Part shown: piece after piece, positions 1 through 7,044 of the stretch | Layout: each line of letters opens with the position of its first letter | How positions within the stretch are numbered: the first letter of the stretch is position 1 | NCBI GenBank assembly: GCA_030950975.1 | Contig: JAUZQL010000263.1 | Coordinates: 1-21,189, forward strand | Source of the DNA: Mariprofundaceae bacterium | GTDB taxonomy: Bacteria > Pseudomonadota > Zetaproteobacteria > Mariprofundales > Mariprofundaceae | Reading direction: 5' to 3' | DNA length: 21,189 bases | Position numbers and translations under genes: made by a program | The notes under the pieces: model-generated | Databases searched by the model: none | What the model was told of the DNA's origin: nothing | What the model saw: the letters and a program-made list of their open reading frames with translations, nothing else

Positions 1-1947
1 ACCTTCCAAGCTATGTCGATCCCCTGCCAAGACAATCTCGATACTTTCTTGTTCAGACATCGACCAAGCCGATAACATATGGGTGAAACCCACAGGTGCT
101 TGTTGCAATAACGGTGAAAAATGACGGAATATTTTTTCTGCTGCATCATCTAAGGTCATATCACTGCTCATGCGTGATAAACGAATAAGATTATGCGCAG
201 CCACTGCGTTACCTGATGGTAAAGCACCATCCCATGCATCCAAAGGTCGAACAAGAAGGGTTTCAGCATCGTTCGCTGTGAGAAATAACGCACCTGATGT
301 TCCTTGAAATTTTTCCAACATACTTTGGTTGAAGTGCATTGCGGATTGCAGATAACGGGCATCGAAGTTGGCTTCATACAACTCAATTAAACCCCACGTC
401 AAAAACGCATAATCATCTAAGTGCGCTTCGATGGCTGCATCGCCATGACGATAACGATGCCATAAACCATGTTTCGTTTGCATGGTATTTAATAAAAAAT
501 CAGCATTCTTTTGTGCTGCTTGAATATAGCTATCATCATGTAAAACACGCCCTGCTTTGGCGAAGGCAGCCATCATCAAACCATTCCAATCAGTGAGTAT
601 TTTATCATCCAAAAATGGGCGAATCCGTGTACTTCGTGCATCCAGAAGACGTTGACGAATGCCTTCCATTTGCGGCGATAATGTATCTTCATTCCAAGCA
701 GCTAAATGGGGAATGTTTTCGCCTGTCCGTTGCCCCGTTGCTTCATCATGGAAGTTGCCTTCATCACGGATTTGGAACATCTGTTGGGCAATGCTAGCAT
801 CAATTTTACCCAAAATGGGTTCAAGTTCGACATTGTTCCAAAGGTAAAACTTGCCTTCTACGCCTTCGGAATCGGCATCTTCGGCTGAATAAAATCCACC
901 CGTGTTATCGGTCATATCTCTTAAAACATAGTCGGCAATTTCACGCACCACTTTGGCATGTCGTTCATGCCCTGTCGCTTGATAAGCTTCGGTATAAGCG
1001 AGCATCAACATCGCTTGGTCATACAACATCTTCTCAAAATGAGGCAATAACCAAGCCGCATCAGTGGAATAACGATGAAAACCAAAGCCGATTTGATCAA
1101 AGATGCCACCTGCTCGCATGGCATCGAGTGTTGCTTCCACACGATGAAGGCTCACGCTATCGTGGCTGCGTGTTGCCTCACGCAATAAGAACAATAATTT
1201 ATGTGGGCTTGGAAATTTGGGCGCACCACCAAAACCAGCATATTGTTCATCAAAACTTTGATTCATCGACGTAACAGCCGCTTTCACCCAAGTTTTCCCT
1301 TTTAATTCACCTTGAAGCGCAGCCATCTCACCTTGTTTCTTCAATGTTTTACTGATTTGACTTGCCGATTCCTCCAGCTTTTCACGGTTATTGAGCCATA
1401 ACTCATGCACTTTAGGTACAAGAATCATCATGCCAATTCGTCCGCCATGACTGTTTTTGGGAATATACGTTCCAGCATAAAATGGTTTTTTATCGGCAGT
1501 CATCAGGATGGTCAGCGGCCAGCCCCCTGAACCATTCATCATTTGCGCCACTTGCATATAGACTTGATCAATATCAGGGCGTTCTTCACGATCCACCTTG
1601 ATGGATACAAAGGTTTCATTCATCAATGCCGCAACATCTTCATCTTCAAAGGATTCATGTTCCATGACATGACACCAATGGCATGTGGCATAACCAATGG
1701 ATAAGAAAATAGGTTTGTTTTCACGTTTTGCCTTGGCAAAGGCTTCCTCACCCCACGGATACCAGTTGACAGGGTTATGGGCATGTTGTTGCAAATATGG
1801 ACTCGCTTCATGAATCAGCGCATTGGTATATTGGTGAGATGTCATCGTTTCCCCTGAAATAGCAATATTTACACCATACATGCCCAACAACATCAATAAG
1901 GCAAGGTGTTTGAGTGTTGTAAAAGCTATATGGACATGGATGGTCAT
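1..1947 (-). CDS. Thioredoxin-fold DUF255 (YyaL/SSP411 family) protein, 3' end cut by window edge
   Basis: The frame is open from the ATG at 1947 to the left edge (649 codons), with no stop on codon-by-codon inspection. It shows the DUF255 signature: LQQHAHNPVNWYPWGEEAF, then GYATCHWCHVM with the redox-type cysteines C89 and C92, then KVDREERPDID and GGWPLT. Further on come PHFEKMLYDQ, YSAEDADSEG and LTDWNG, typical of the six-hairpin glycosidase-like C-terminal half. Family proteins are close to 700 residues, so roughly the last few dozen are missing. The ATG overlaps the tyrS stop as ATGA, implying coupling. The first 34 residues precede the normal family N-terminus and contain a hydrophobic core (LALLMLLGMYGVNIAIS), which looks like a signal peptide. 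An alternative start, M35 at 1845, has AGGGG five bases upstream. The biochemical role of the family is poorly defined; a redox or carbohydrate-related function is only inferred. Confidence 0.9.
   Translation of the reverse strand, partial: MTIHVHIAFTTLKHLALLMLLGMYGVNIAISGETMTSHQYTNALIHEASPYLQQHAHNPVNWYPWGEEAFAKAKRENKPIFLSIGYATCHWCHVMEHESFEDEDVAALMNETFVSIKVDREERPDIDQVYMQVAQMMNGSGGWPLTILMTADKKPFYAGTYIPKNSHGGRIGMMILVPKVHELWLNNREKLEESASQISKTLKKQGEMAALQGELKGKTWVKAAVTSMNQSFDEQYAGFGGAPKFPSPHKLLFLLREATRSHDSVSLHRVEATLDAMRAGGIFDQIGFGFHRYSTDAAWLLPHFEKMLYDQAMLMLAYTEAYQATGHERHAKVVREIADYVLRDMTDNTGGFYSAEDADSEGVEGKFYLWNNVELEPILGKIDASIAQQMFQIRDEGNFHDEATGQRTGENIPHLAAWNEDTLSPQMEGIRQRLLDARSTRIRPFLDDKILTDWNGLMMAAFAKAGRVLHDDSYIQAAQKNADFLLNTMQTKHGLWHRYRHGDAAIEAHLDDYAFLTWGLIELYEANFDARYLQSAMHFNQSMLEKFQGTSGALFLTANDAETLLVRPLDAWDGALPSGNAVAAHNLIRLSRMSSDMTLDDAAEKIFRHFSPLLQQAPVGFTHMLSAWSMSEQESIEIVLAGDRHSLEG
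1851..1855 (-). promoter_or_regulatory. Internal Shine-Dalgarno before alternative start of the DUF255 gene
   Basis: On the minus strand AGGGG lies five bases before the in-frame ATG at 1845-1843, exactly where DUF255 proteins usually begin (MTSHQY..., then the ASPYLQQHAHNP block). The outer ATG at 1947 has no recognisable Shine-Dalgarno and would depend on coupling to tyrS. The site therefore bears on whether the product is cytoplasmic or exported. Confidence 0.5.
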
Positions 1948-3131
1948 GCAGTAATCGTCAAATGAAGAAAACGACGTTTTCCGCACTTGATTAAATATGC
2001 TCCGCCTACAGGCAATGAAACATCTTTATCGGTAACTTTTTCACCATCGACAGAAACAGCCCCTTGTTTTATCAAGCGCATACCTTCGCCATTGGAAGCC
2101 GTTAAACCTGCCTGACTCAATGCTTTCACCAACCATAAAGAACCATCTTCAGCCGCTAATGATGCTTCTGGAATATCATCAGGCACTTGTTTTTTGGCAA
2201 ATTGTTTTTCAAAACCTTCACGTGCCTGTTGCCCTGCTTCTTCACCATGAAAGCGAGCTACAATGCGTGCAGCCAATTGTTTTTTAGCTTCCATCGGGTG
2301 CATGGCTTGCACGGTGTCCAAACTGACATCGGTTAATAATTCATAATATCGCATCATTAAATCATCCGATGCCGACATCAATTTGCCAAATTGATCACTC
2401 GCATCATCCTCAATCGCAATATAGTTATGCAATGATTTGGACATTTTTTGAACACCATCAAGACCTTCCAACAAAGGCATGGTCATAATGACTTGCGGTG
2501 TTTTTTTGTATGATTCCTGCAACTGCCGACCCATCAATAAATTAAACTTTTGGTCATTCCCGCCCAATTCAATATCGGCATCCAAGGCGACTGAATCATA
2601 ACCTTGCACCAAGGGGTACAAAAATTCATGAATGGCAATGGATTGCCCACCTTTGTAACGTTTTTCAAAATCATCCCGTTCCAACATGCGCGCCACAGTC
2701 GATTTTCCTGCCAACTGAATCATGTCGGCGGCACTCATCTTGCCAAACCATTCAGAATTAAAGCGAACTTCTGTTTTTTCAGCATCCAATACTTTGAATA
2801 CTTGCTGTTTATACGTTTCAGCATTGGCAAGTACATCATCTTGAGTGAGCGGCGGACGGGTTTCATTTTTACCCGTTGGGTCACCAATCATGCCAGTGAA
2901 ATCGCCAATCAAGAACACCACTTGATGTCCACATTGTTGAAATTGACGTAGTTTTTCTAATAAAACCGTATGACCTAAATGCAAATCAGGTGCGGTTGGA
3001 TCAAAACCCGCTTTGACACGCAAAGGGCGATTTTCTTTGGCTGCGAGACGTAATTTTGCCTCTAAACCACCCTTCGGTAAGATTTCTAATGTGCCACGCG
3101 ATAATAAAGTCAGTTGTTGTTGAATATCCAT
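1944..3131 (-). CDS. tyrS: Tyrosyl-tRNA synthetase (class I, type-2 TyrRS)
   Basis: Charges tRNA-Tyr with tyrosine in the cytoplasm. The Rossmann catalytic core has the class I signatures DLHLGH (HIGH motif), near residue 50, and KMSKS near the middle. FLIGDFTGMIGDPTGKN and the tyrosine/ATP-site block LGGNDQKFNLLMGRQLQ are also clear. A C-terminal S4-like RNA-binding domain (AGLTASNGEGMRLIKQGAVSVDGEKV) ends the protein. Length, about 395 residues, is normal for the type-2 TyrRS of proteobacteria. I start at the ATG at 3131 (MDIQQQLTLLSRGT) because family N-termini align there; an in-frame ATG at 3155 would add eight residues, and neither start has a convincing Shine-Dalgarno. The stop overlaps the start of the DUF255 gene. 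It is divergent from mlaA. Confidence 0.95.
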   Translation of the reverse strand: MDIQQQLTLLSRGTLEILPKGGLEAKLRLAAKENRPLRVKAGFDPTAPDLHLGHTVLLEKLRQFQQCGHQVVFLIGDFTGMIGDPTGKNETRPPLTQDDVLANAETYKQQVFKVLDAEKTEVRFNSEWFGKMSAADMIQLAGKSTVARMLERDDFEKRYKGGQSIAIHEFLYPLVQGYDSVALDADIELGGNDQKFNLLMGRQLQESYKKTPQVIMTMPLLEGLDGVQKMSKSLHNYIAIEDDASDQFGKLMSASDDLMMRYYELLTDVSLDTVQAMHPMEAKKQLAARIVARFHGEEAGQQAREGFEKQFAKKQVPDDIPEASLAAEDGSLWLVKALSQAGLTASNGEGMRLIKQGAVSVDGEKVTDKDVSLPVGGAYLIKCGKRRFLHLTITA

Positions 3132-3174
3132 GCTGCGAAGTCTAAACAAAATCATAGGAAATCTGCATTATTTA

Positions 3175-3207
3175 CTGATGTTACGGCATACCATGATCTT
3201 TTAATCG
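3175..3207 (+). repeat. Direct repeat copy A, upstream of mlaA
   Basis: Begins CTGATGTTACGGCATACC and ends TCTTTTAATCG. It matches 4001-4041 almost base for base, apart from one extra G, one substitution (ATGATC/ATGGTC) and a 9-base block present only in the downstream copy. It lies in the tyrS-mlaA divergent gap, so it may overlap promoter sequence for either gene. Confidence 0.7.
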
Positions 3208-3256
3208 CACCCTCATGATGACTTGATGAACGAGCTAGTCCTTGCATACTGCGGCA

Positions 3257-4000
3257 ATGAAAAAATATCTGCTTTCCTTGTTTGTCCTAGCCATGCTTTC
3301 GGGCTGTGCCACAGCACAAAATGAATATGACCCTTTAGAGGGTATGAACCGTAAATTTGATCGTTTTAATGATGTGGTCGATCGCGCAACCATGAAACCA
3401 CTTGCTCTGGGTTATCAAGCAGTGACTAGTGAGCCAACACGTGGTTTGGTGTCAAACTTTTTTGATAATGTAACCTATTTAAATACGGTGTTGAATGATT
3501 TTTTACAAGGCAAAGTAAAACAAGGGTTCAGTGATACAACACGTTTTGTAATTAACTCGACACTTGGTTTTGCAGGTATTGCCGATGTGGCAACGCCATT
3601 GGGTTTTGAAAAGCACAATGAAGATTTGGGGCAGACTTTGGCAGTATGGGGTGTGGGAAAAAGTGCTTACATTGAATACCCATTTTTAGGGCCAAATTCA
3701 TTGAGAAATACGCCTGATTTTATCACTGGAACAGCAACCGATCTAACGTTTTGGTTGTTTCTCATTACCACACCACAAGTTACTCTGCCTTTGACCGTGA
3801 TGAAATATATCGATATGCGATCACGGGTGATGGAAGCTTCAAATATGCGTGATGAAGTGGCACTTGACCCATATATTTTTACACGTGAAGCATGGCGACA
3901 ACATCGTCAATATCTCATTTATGATGGTCATCCACCTGCTGATAAGGTTCAGAGTGATGATAGTGGAGATGATTGGAGCGATGATGATTTTTCTGATTAA
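3257..4000 (+). CDS. mlaA: MlaA/VacJ outer-membrane lipoprotein, phospholipid retrograde transport
   Basis: MlaA removes mislocalised phospholipids from the outer leaflet of the outer membrane and passes them to periplasmic MlaC for return to the inner membrane. The N-terminus MKKYLLSLFVLAMLSGCATA is a lipoprotein signal with lipobox LSGC. The family core follows: DPLEGMNRKFDRFND, then FFDNVTYLNTVLNDFLQGK, TRFVINSTLGFAGIADVA, HNEDLGQTLAVWGVG and YPFLGPNSLRNTPD. About 247 residues is the expected length. The tail after about residue 230 is very acidic (DDSGDDWSDDDFSD), which is not essential to the family. I use the ATG at 3257, because an upstream TTG at 3242 adds five residues and no signal-peptide sense. 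No mlaBCDEF genes are adjacent, so the partner system must lie elsewhere. It is a stand-alone transcription unit, divergent from tyrS and convergent with the cyclophilin. Confidence 0.95.
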   Translation: MKKYLLSLFVLAMLSGCATAQNEYDPLEGMNRKFDRFNDVVDRATMKPLALGYQAVTSEPTRGLVSNFFDNVTYLNTVLNDFLQGKVKQGFSDTTRFVINSTLGFAGIADVATPLGFEKHNEDLGQTLAVWGVGKSAYIEYPFLGPNSLRNTPDFITGTATDLTFWLFLITTPQVTLPLTVMKYIDMRSRVMEASNMRDEVALDPYIFTREAWRQHRQYLIYDGHPPADKVQSDDSGDDWSDDDFSD

Positions 4001-4041
4001 CTGATGTTACGCATACCGTCATTCACATGGTCTTTTAATCG
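4001..4041 (+). repeat. Direct repeat copy B, immediately after mlaA stop
   Basis: Starts on the base after the mlaA stop codon with CTGATGTTACGCATACC, then a 9-base insert GTCATTCAC, then ATGGTCTTTTAATCG. Apart from the insert and two small differences it equals copy A at 3175-3207, so mlaA is bracketed by direct repeats in the same orientation. Confidence 0.7.
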
Positions 4042-4070
4042 GGAAATATAGGAACATTCCATATCATTCT

Positions 4071-4130
4071 GGAAGTGCGGCTTTAGCTGCGCCGAATGAA
4101 GTATCAGGGCGTGGCTAAAGCCGCACTCCC
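4071..4130. repeat. REP/BIME-like long inverted repeat in convergent gap
   Basis: Two 23-base arms, 4071-4093 and 4108-4130, are inverted copies matching at 20 of 23 positions, separated by 14 bases. Each arm contains its own small hairpin: GCGGC TTTA GCTGC on the left, GTGGC TAAA GCCGC on the right. A REP pair (BIME) of RAYT-associated repeats has this architecture. It lies between the convergent mlaA and cyclophilin genes and could act as a bidirectional transcript end or mRNA-stabilising structure, although no strong U-tract follows on either strand. The rest of the gap, 4131-4211, holds only a weak GCGCTT...AAGCGC stem near 4163-4188. Confidence 0.7.
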
Positions 4131-4211
4131 AAAAGATGTTAAATGATCAACCAAGCTAGAATGGCGCTTCTTTCTCATCAAAGCGCATCACATCAGTGAT
4201 TAATTTAAAGA

Positions 4212-4799
4212 CTAAGGCTCTACCGATACCTTTTCCATCAAATCACCTTGCTTGATTTGATCCAATACATCTAAACCTTCTGTGATTTTACCAAAAATAG
4301 TATATTGACCATCTAAGTGCGGTGCGGGTGCAAAACAAATATAAAATTGACTACCCGCTGAATCTGGATCTTGAGAGCGTGCCATTGCCAAAGTGCCACG
4401 TTCATGATGACGTGCATTAAATTCAGCTTTCACTTTGTAACCTGGACCACCCATGCCTGTGCCATCTGGATCGCCACCTTGTGCCATAAAACCTGCAATG
4501 ACACGATGAAAAGTAAGACCATCATAAAACCCTTTGCCTGTGAGAGCTTTGAAATTAGCAACTGTATTGGGTGCTGTATCAGGATATAATTCAAGTATCA
4601 TATCACCATATTTGGTGGTGATTTTGATATGATTTCCTTCAGGGATGTTGTCATCACCTGCTTGGGGTGCTTTGCTAAATAAGCCCATTTTGCTCTCCTT
4701 ATGCGTACTTTCTTGATTTGCACATGCAACTTGTCCAAGTGTGAATAATGATAATAACAAGATGGCATAGGTATGCCTATGTTTGTGTAACATGTTCAT
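4212..4799 (-). CDS. Cyclophilin-type peptidyl-prolyl cis-trans isomerase with N-terminal signal peptide
   Basis: Catalyses prolyl cis-trans isomerisation during protein folding. The cyclophilin domain spans roughly residue 55 to the end: ITTKYGDMILELYPDTAPNTVANF, FHRVIAGFMAQGGDP with the catalytic Arg, GTLAMARSQDPDSAGSQFYI, and HLDGQYTIFGKITEG. Histidine stands where human cyclophilin A has the cyclosporin-contacting Trp, as expected for a bacterial, cyclosporin-insensitive type. The N-terminus (AILLLSLFTLGQVACANQ) is a signal peptide with an ACA-type cleavage site; a lipobox reading at QVAC is poor because of Gln at -3. AAGGAG lies eight bases before the second ATG (4793), so MLHKHRH... is the likelier exported start. 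Another in-frame ATG at 4688 has its own AAGGAG and would give a leaderless 158-residue enzyme. It is the last gene of the rimP operon, directly after truB. Confidence 0.92.
   Translation of the reverse strand: MNMLHKHRHTYAILLLSLFTLGQVACANQESTHKESKMGLFSKAPQAGDDNIPEGNHIKITTKYGDMILELYPDTAPNTVANFKALTGKGFYDGLTFHRVIAGFMAQGGDPDGTGMGGPGYKVKAEFNARHHERGTLAMARSQDPDSAGSQFYICFAPAPHLDGQYTIFGKITEGLDVLDQIKQGDLMEKVSVEP
4695..4700 (-). promoter_or_regulatory. Strong internal Shine-Dalgarno inside the cyclophilin gene
   Basis: AAGGAG on the minus strand ends six bases before the in-frame ATG at 4688-4686 (MGLFSKAP). Spacing and sequence are near ideal and comparable to the AAGGAG at 4802-4807 that serves the exported start. 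Initiation here would skip the signal peptide and leave the whole cyclophilin domain intact, giving a cytoplasmic form. Confidence 0.6.
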
Positions 4800-4805
4800 T
4801 TCTCC

Positions 4806-5708
4806 TTACAATATATGATGTTGAGCTGATGGAAGGATCCGTACAGGGTGCAAAACTTGACGATGTTGCCCCGATTTCAAACAGCCAGTGCCCAATAAGA
4901 GATCGCCAGAGATCACCAATACATCACCATTCATAGGTGTATCCATTTGAATGCGCTGTCCATTGAGAAAGCGTTTGGCTTCATGTTCTGATAAGGATAA
5001 CTCTGAATAATCACGTAACCATTGTCTTAATGGTAAGACACAAGAAGCCATGTCTGCCTCTAATTGATCGATGCTTACCATCATGGCTTCAGGCCACGCA
5101 CCTGTAGAGGTTCTGCGCAACATCGTGACACAGCCACCTAAACCTAAAGCTTTGCCAATATCTCTTGCTAAAGAGCGAATGTATGTGCCCTTAGAGCAAT
5201 GTACATTTAATGTTACCGTTGGGAAATCAACATCAAGAAGTTCAATGGAATGGATACAAATCGTGCGGGCGGGCAAAATCACATTGCCACCTTCTCGAGC
5301 AATAGCATGTGCCCGTTTACCATTCACACGAATCGCAGAGTACAAAGGAGGCACTTGTTCCTGCGCTCCTAAGAATGTAGGAATCAAAGCTTTGATGTCA
5401 TCGCAATCAATGGAGACGTCAAAACGCTCAACTATCTCACCTTCACAATCCAGCGTATCGGTTTGATAACTTAAATCAAAGCAAACGGTATAACGTTTTT
5501 CAGCTGCAAGCCCCAATTCAGCAAAGCGGGTAGCTTCACCCAATAAAATCGGCAACATGCCTGTCGCTAAAGGATCTAATGTACCTGCATGACCTGCTTT
5601 GATACGCTTTTGTCCTGCTTTAGAAAAGTAACGCACCATTTCATTGACCGCTTTTCGTGATGTCCATCCCAACGGTTTATCTAAAAAGACAACGCCTGAT
5701 ACGTTCAT
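4806..5708 (-). CDS. truB: tRNA pseudouridine-55 synthase TruB
   Basis: Converts U55 in the T-loop of elongator tRNAs to pseudouridine. Motifs in order: GVVFLDKPLGWTS near the start, the catalytic block AGHAGTLDPLATGMLPI with nucleophile Asp at about residue 45, YTVCFDLSYQTDTLD, QVPPLYSAIRVNGKRAHAIAREG, and CSKGTYIRSLARDIGKALG. A short C-terminal part resembles the PUA-like tail. About 300 residues is normal. I choose the ATG at 5708, whose ATGA overlaps the nrnA stop; an upstream ATG at 5720 would add four residues. Its own stop lies within the TAAGGAG that forms the ribosome-binding site of the cyclophilin gene. In many proteobacteria truB is followed by rpsO and pnp; that is not so here. 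Confidence 0.96.
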   Translation of the reverse strand: MNVSGVVFLDKPLGWTSRKAVNEMVRYFSKAGQKRIKAGHAGTLDPLATGMLPILLGEATRFAELGLAAEKRYTVCFDLSYQTDTLDCEGEIVERFDVSIDCDDIKALIPTFLGAQEQVPPLYSAIRVNGKRAHAIAREGGNVILPARTICIHSIELLDVDFPTVTLNVHCSKGTYIRSLARDIGKALGLGGCVTMLRRTSTGAWPEAMMVSIDQLEADMASCVLPLRQWLRDYSELSLSEHEAKRFLNGQRIQMDTPMNGDVLVISGDLLLGTGCLKSGQHRQVLHPVRILPSAQHHIL

Positions 5709-6691
5709 ACTTGTAAACAAGCGCCTACTGCTTCAAACACTTGGTTTTGTACTTTTTCAAAGCTACCTTCTAAGGAACAACCTGCGGCATATTTATGACC
5801 ACCACCACCCAATGAGGATGCCACAGCACTAACATCATAAGGATATTCTCCTCTTAGACTCAGCTTCCATTGCTCTGGCGATTCCTCACGTAAAAAAACA
5901 GCCACGCATACACCTGCAATACTTCGGGCATAATCAATAAACCCTTCACTATCTTCAGCACTCATGTTTGTTTCTTGATACATGGCATACGGCACAGAAA
6001 TCCATGCAGAACAACCATTGTGTTGAATAGCCAAAGAATCCAAGGCATATTTTAATAAATCAAAACGTTGTTTAGGGAAGTTTTGATAAATCTCATGTGA
6101 TGCGGTTTCTACGGAAGCACCTGCGTCTAAAAGATTGGCAATCATACGATGGGCATCCGCAGTGACAGTCGATAAACGAAAACTCGCTGTATCGGTTAAA
6201 ACAGCCGCATAAATAGGCGCTGCCATCGCTTCATTCATGGATAAGCCATAACTTTGAATCAAATCATAAATCATGGCACCCGTAGCACAATATCGCGCAT
6301 CAACAACATTGATGTCGCCATAAAGGGTGTTGCTCGCATGATGATCAATGTTTATGAGGGTTTTTCCTTGAACATAGGAAGATGTCATGCCCAAACGCCC
6401 CAATGCTCCTGCATCAACAGCGACAATCGTATCGCAATCCTGTAATGCAGAAAAATCTTCACCGTGAGTAATCAATCCTGAACCCTGTAAATACTGACAA
6501 ATACGGGGTACAGGATCAATATTATGCATCACAACATGCAAACCTTGAGCTATCAAAGCATGATACAAGGCAAGTTGTGAACCAATGGTATCACTATCGG
6601 GATTGACATGAGCTATAACATGAATTTTTTTGGCGTTAGACAAGGTCTGTTTGAGATCTTGCCAATTCACATCTTCGTAAAGACTCTTCAA
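5705..6691 (-). CDS. nrnA: NrnA-type DHH/DHHA1 bifunctional oligoribonuclease and pAp phosphatase
   Basis: NrnA family enzymes degrade 2-5 nt nanoRNAs and dephosphorylate 3'-phosphoadenosine 5'-phosphate, using Mn at a DHH active site. Motifs in order: HVNPDSDTIGS (motif I), VAVDAG (motif II), INIDHHASN (the DHH motif, near residue 115), TDTASFRLSTVTADAHR, and the DHHA1 substrate motif GGGGHKYAAG near the C-terminus. The length of 328 residues matches the family. The start is a TTG at 6691 overlapping the rbfA stop as TTGA; no other start exists before motif I, so the coupled TTG is well supported. Placement between rbfA and truB is common in some phyla but is not the E. coli arrangement. Alternative names in databases include RecJ-like or phosphoesterase DHH protein. 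Confidence 0.88.
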   Translation of the reverse strand: MKSLYEDVNWQDLKQTLSNAKKIHVIAHVNPDSDTIGSQLALYHALIAQGLHVVMHNIDPVPRICQYLQGSGLITHGEDFSALQDCDTIVAVDAGALGRLGMTSSYVQGKTLINIDHHASNTLYGDINVVDARYCATGAMIYDLIQSYGLSMNEAMAAPIYAAVLTDTASFRLSTVTADAHRMIANLLDAGASVETASHEIYQNFPKQRFDLLKYALDSLAIQHNGCSAWISVPYAMYQETNMSAEDSEGFIDYARSIAGVCVAVFLREESPEQWKLSLRGEYPYDVSAVASSLGGGGHKYAAGCSLEGSFEKVQNQVFEAVGACLQV

Positions 6692-7038
6692 GAGCGATGT
6701 AACTTATTTAAGAGTTCAACCATATCATTACCTTGATCCAAAGAGTGATCCCAAGAAAAATTTAAATGTGGAATACGTTTACGCTTCATTGCACGGCGCA
6801 GTTCATATTCAAAATGAGATGATAGATTCATCAAACGCTCTACCACCAAATCAGCATCATCTCGCTTCATACCATGTACTTTAACTACGGCGCTTTGATT
6901 ATTCCGAGACACATCCACAGAGGTAATCACCGTGCCTAAAAGGCACGGATCATTGATATCACGTTGTAATAATGTCGTAAGTAAATGTTGAATATCGGAT
7001 TCCATCCGATGCTTGGATGGTTTTTTAAAGCTCTTCAT
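6688..7038 (-). CDS. rbfA: 30S ribosome-binding factor A
   Basis: A small KH-fold protein needed for late 30S maturation and 16S 5'-end processing, acting in the cytoplasm and linked to cold adaptation. The 116-residue sequence has the family pattern RMESDIQHLLTTLLQRDINDP near the start, VITSVDVSRNNQSAVVKVHG, LRRAMKRKRIPHLNFSWDHS, and the final DMVELLNKL helix. The ATG at 7038 lies six bases after the infB stop, and its stop overlaps the nrnA start, so it is translated as part of the infB mRNA. Nothing in it is unusual. Confidence 0.95.
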   Translation of the reverse strand: MKSFKKPSKHRMESDIQHLLTTLLQRDINDPCLLGTVITSVDVSRNNQSAVVKVHGMKRDDADLVVERLMNLSSHFEYELRRAMKRKRIPHLNFSWDHSLDQGNDMVELLNKLHRS

Positions 7039-7044
7039 GAGTGA

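Noticed and set aside
1..1947. Left-edge region as non-coding or a pseudogene because only short frames appear
   Set aside because: Reading the minus-strand frame codon by codon shows one uninterrupted DUF255 frame; it merely lacks its stop within the window.
5071..5466. 131-codon plus-strand frame inside truB
   Set aside because: Antisense to a well-conserved gene, with no ribosome-binding site or homologous pattern.
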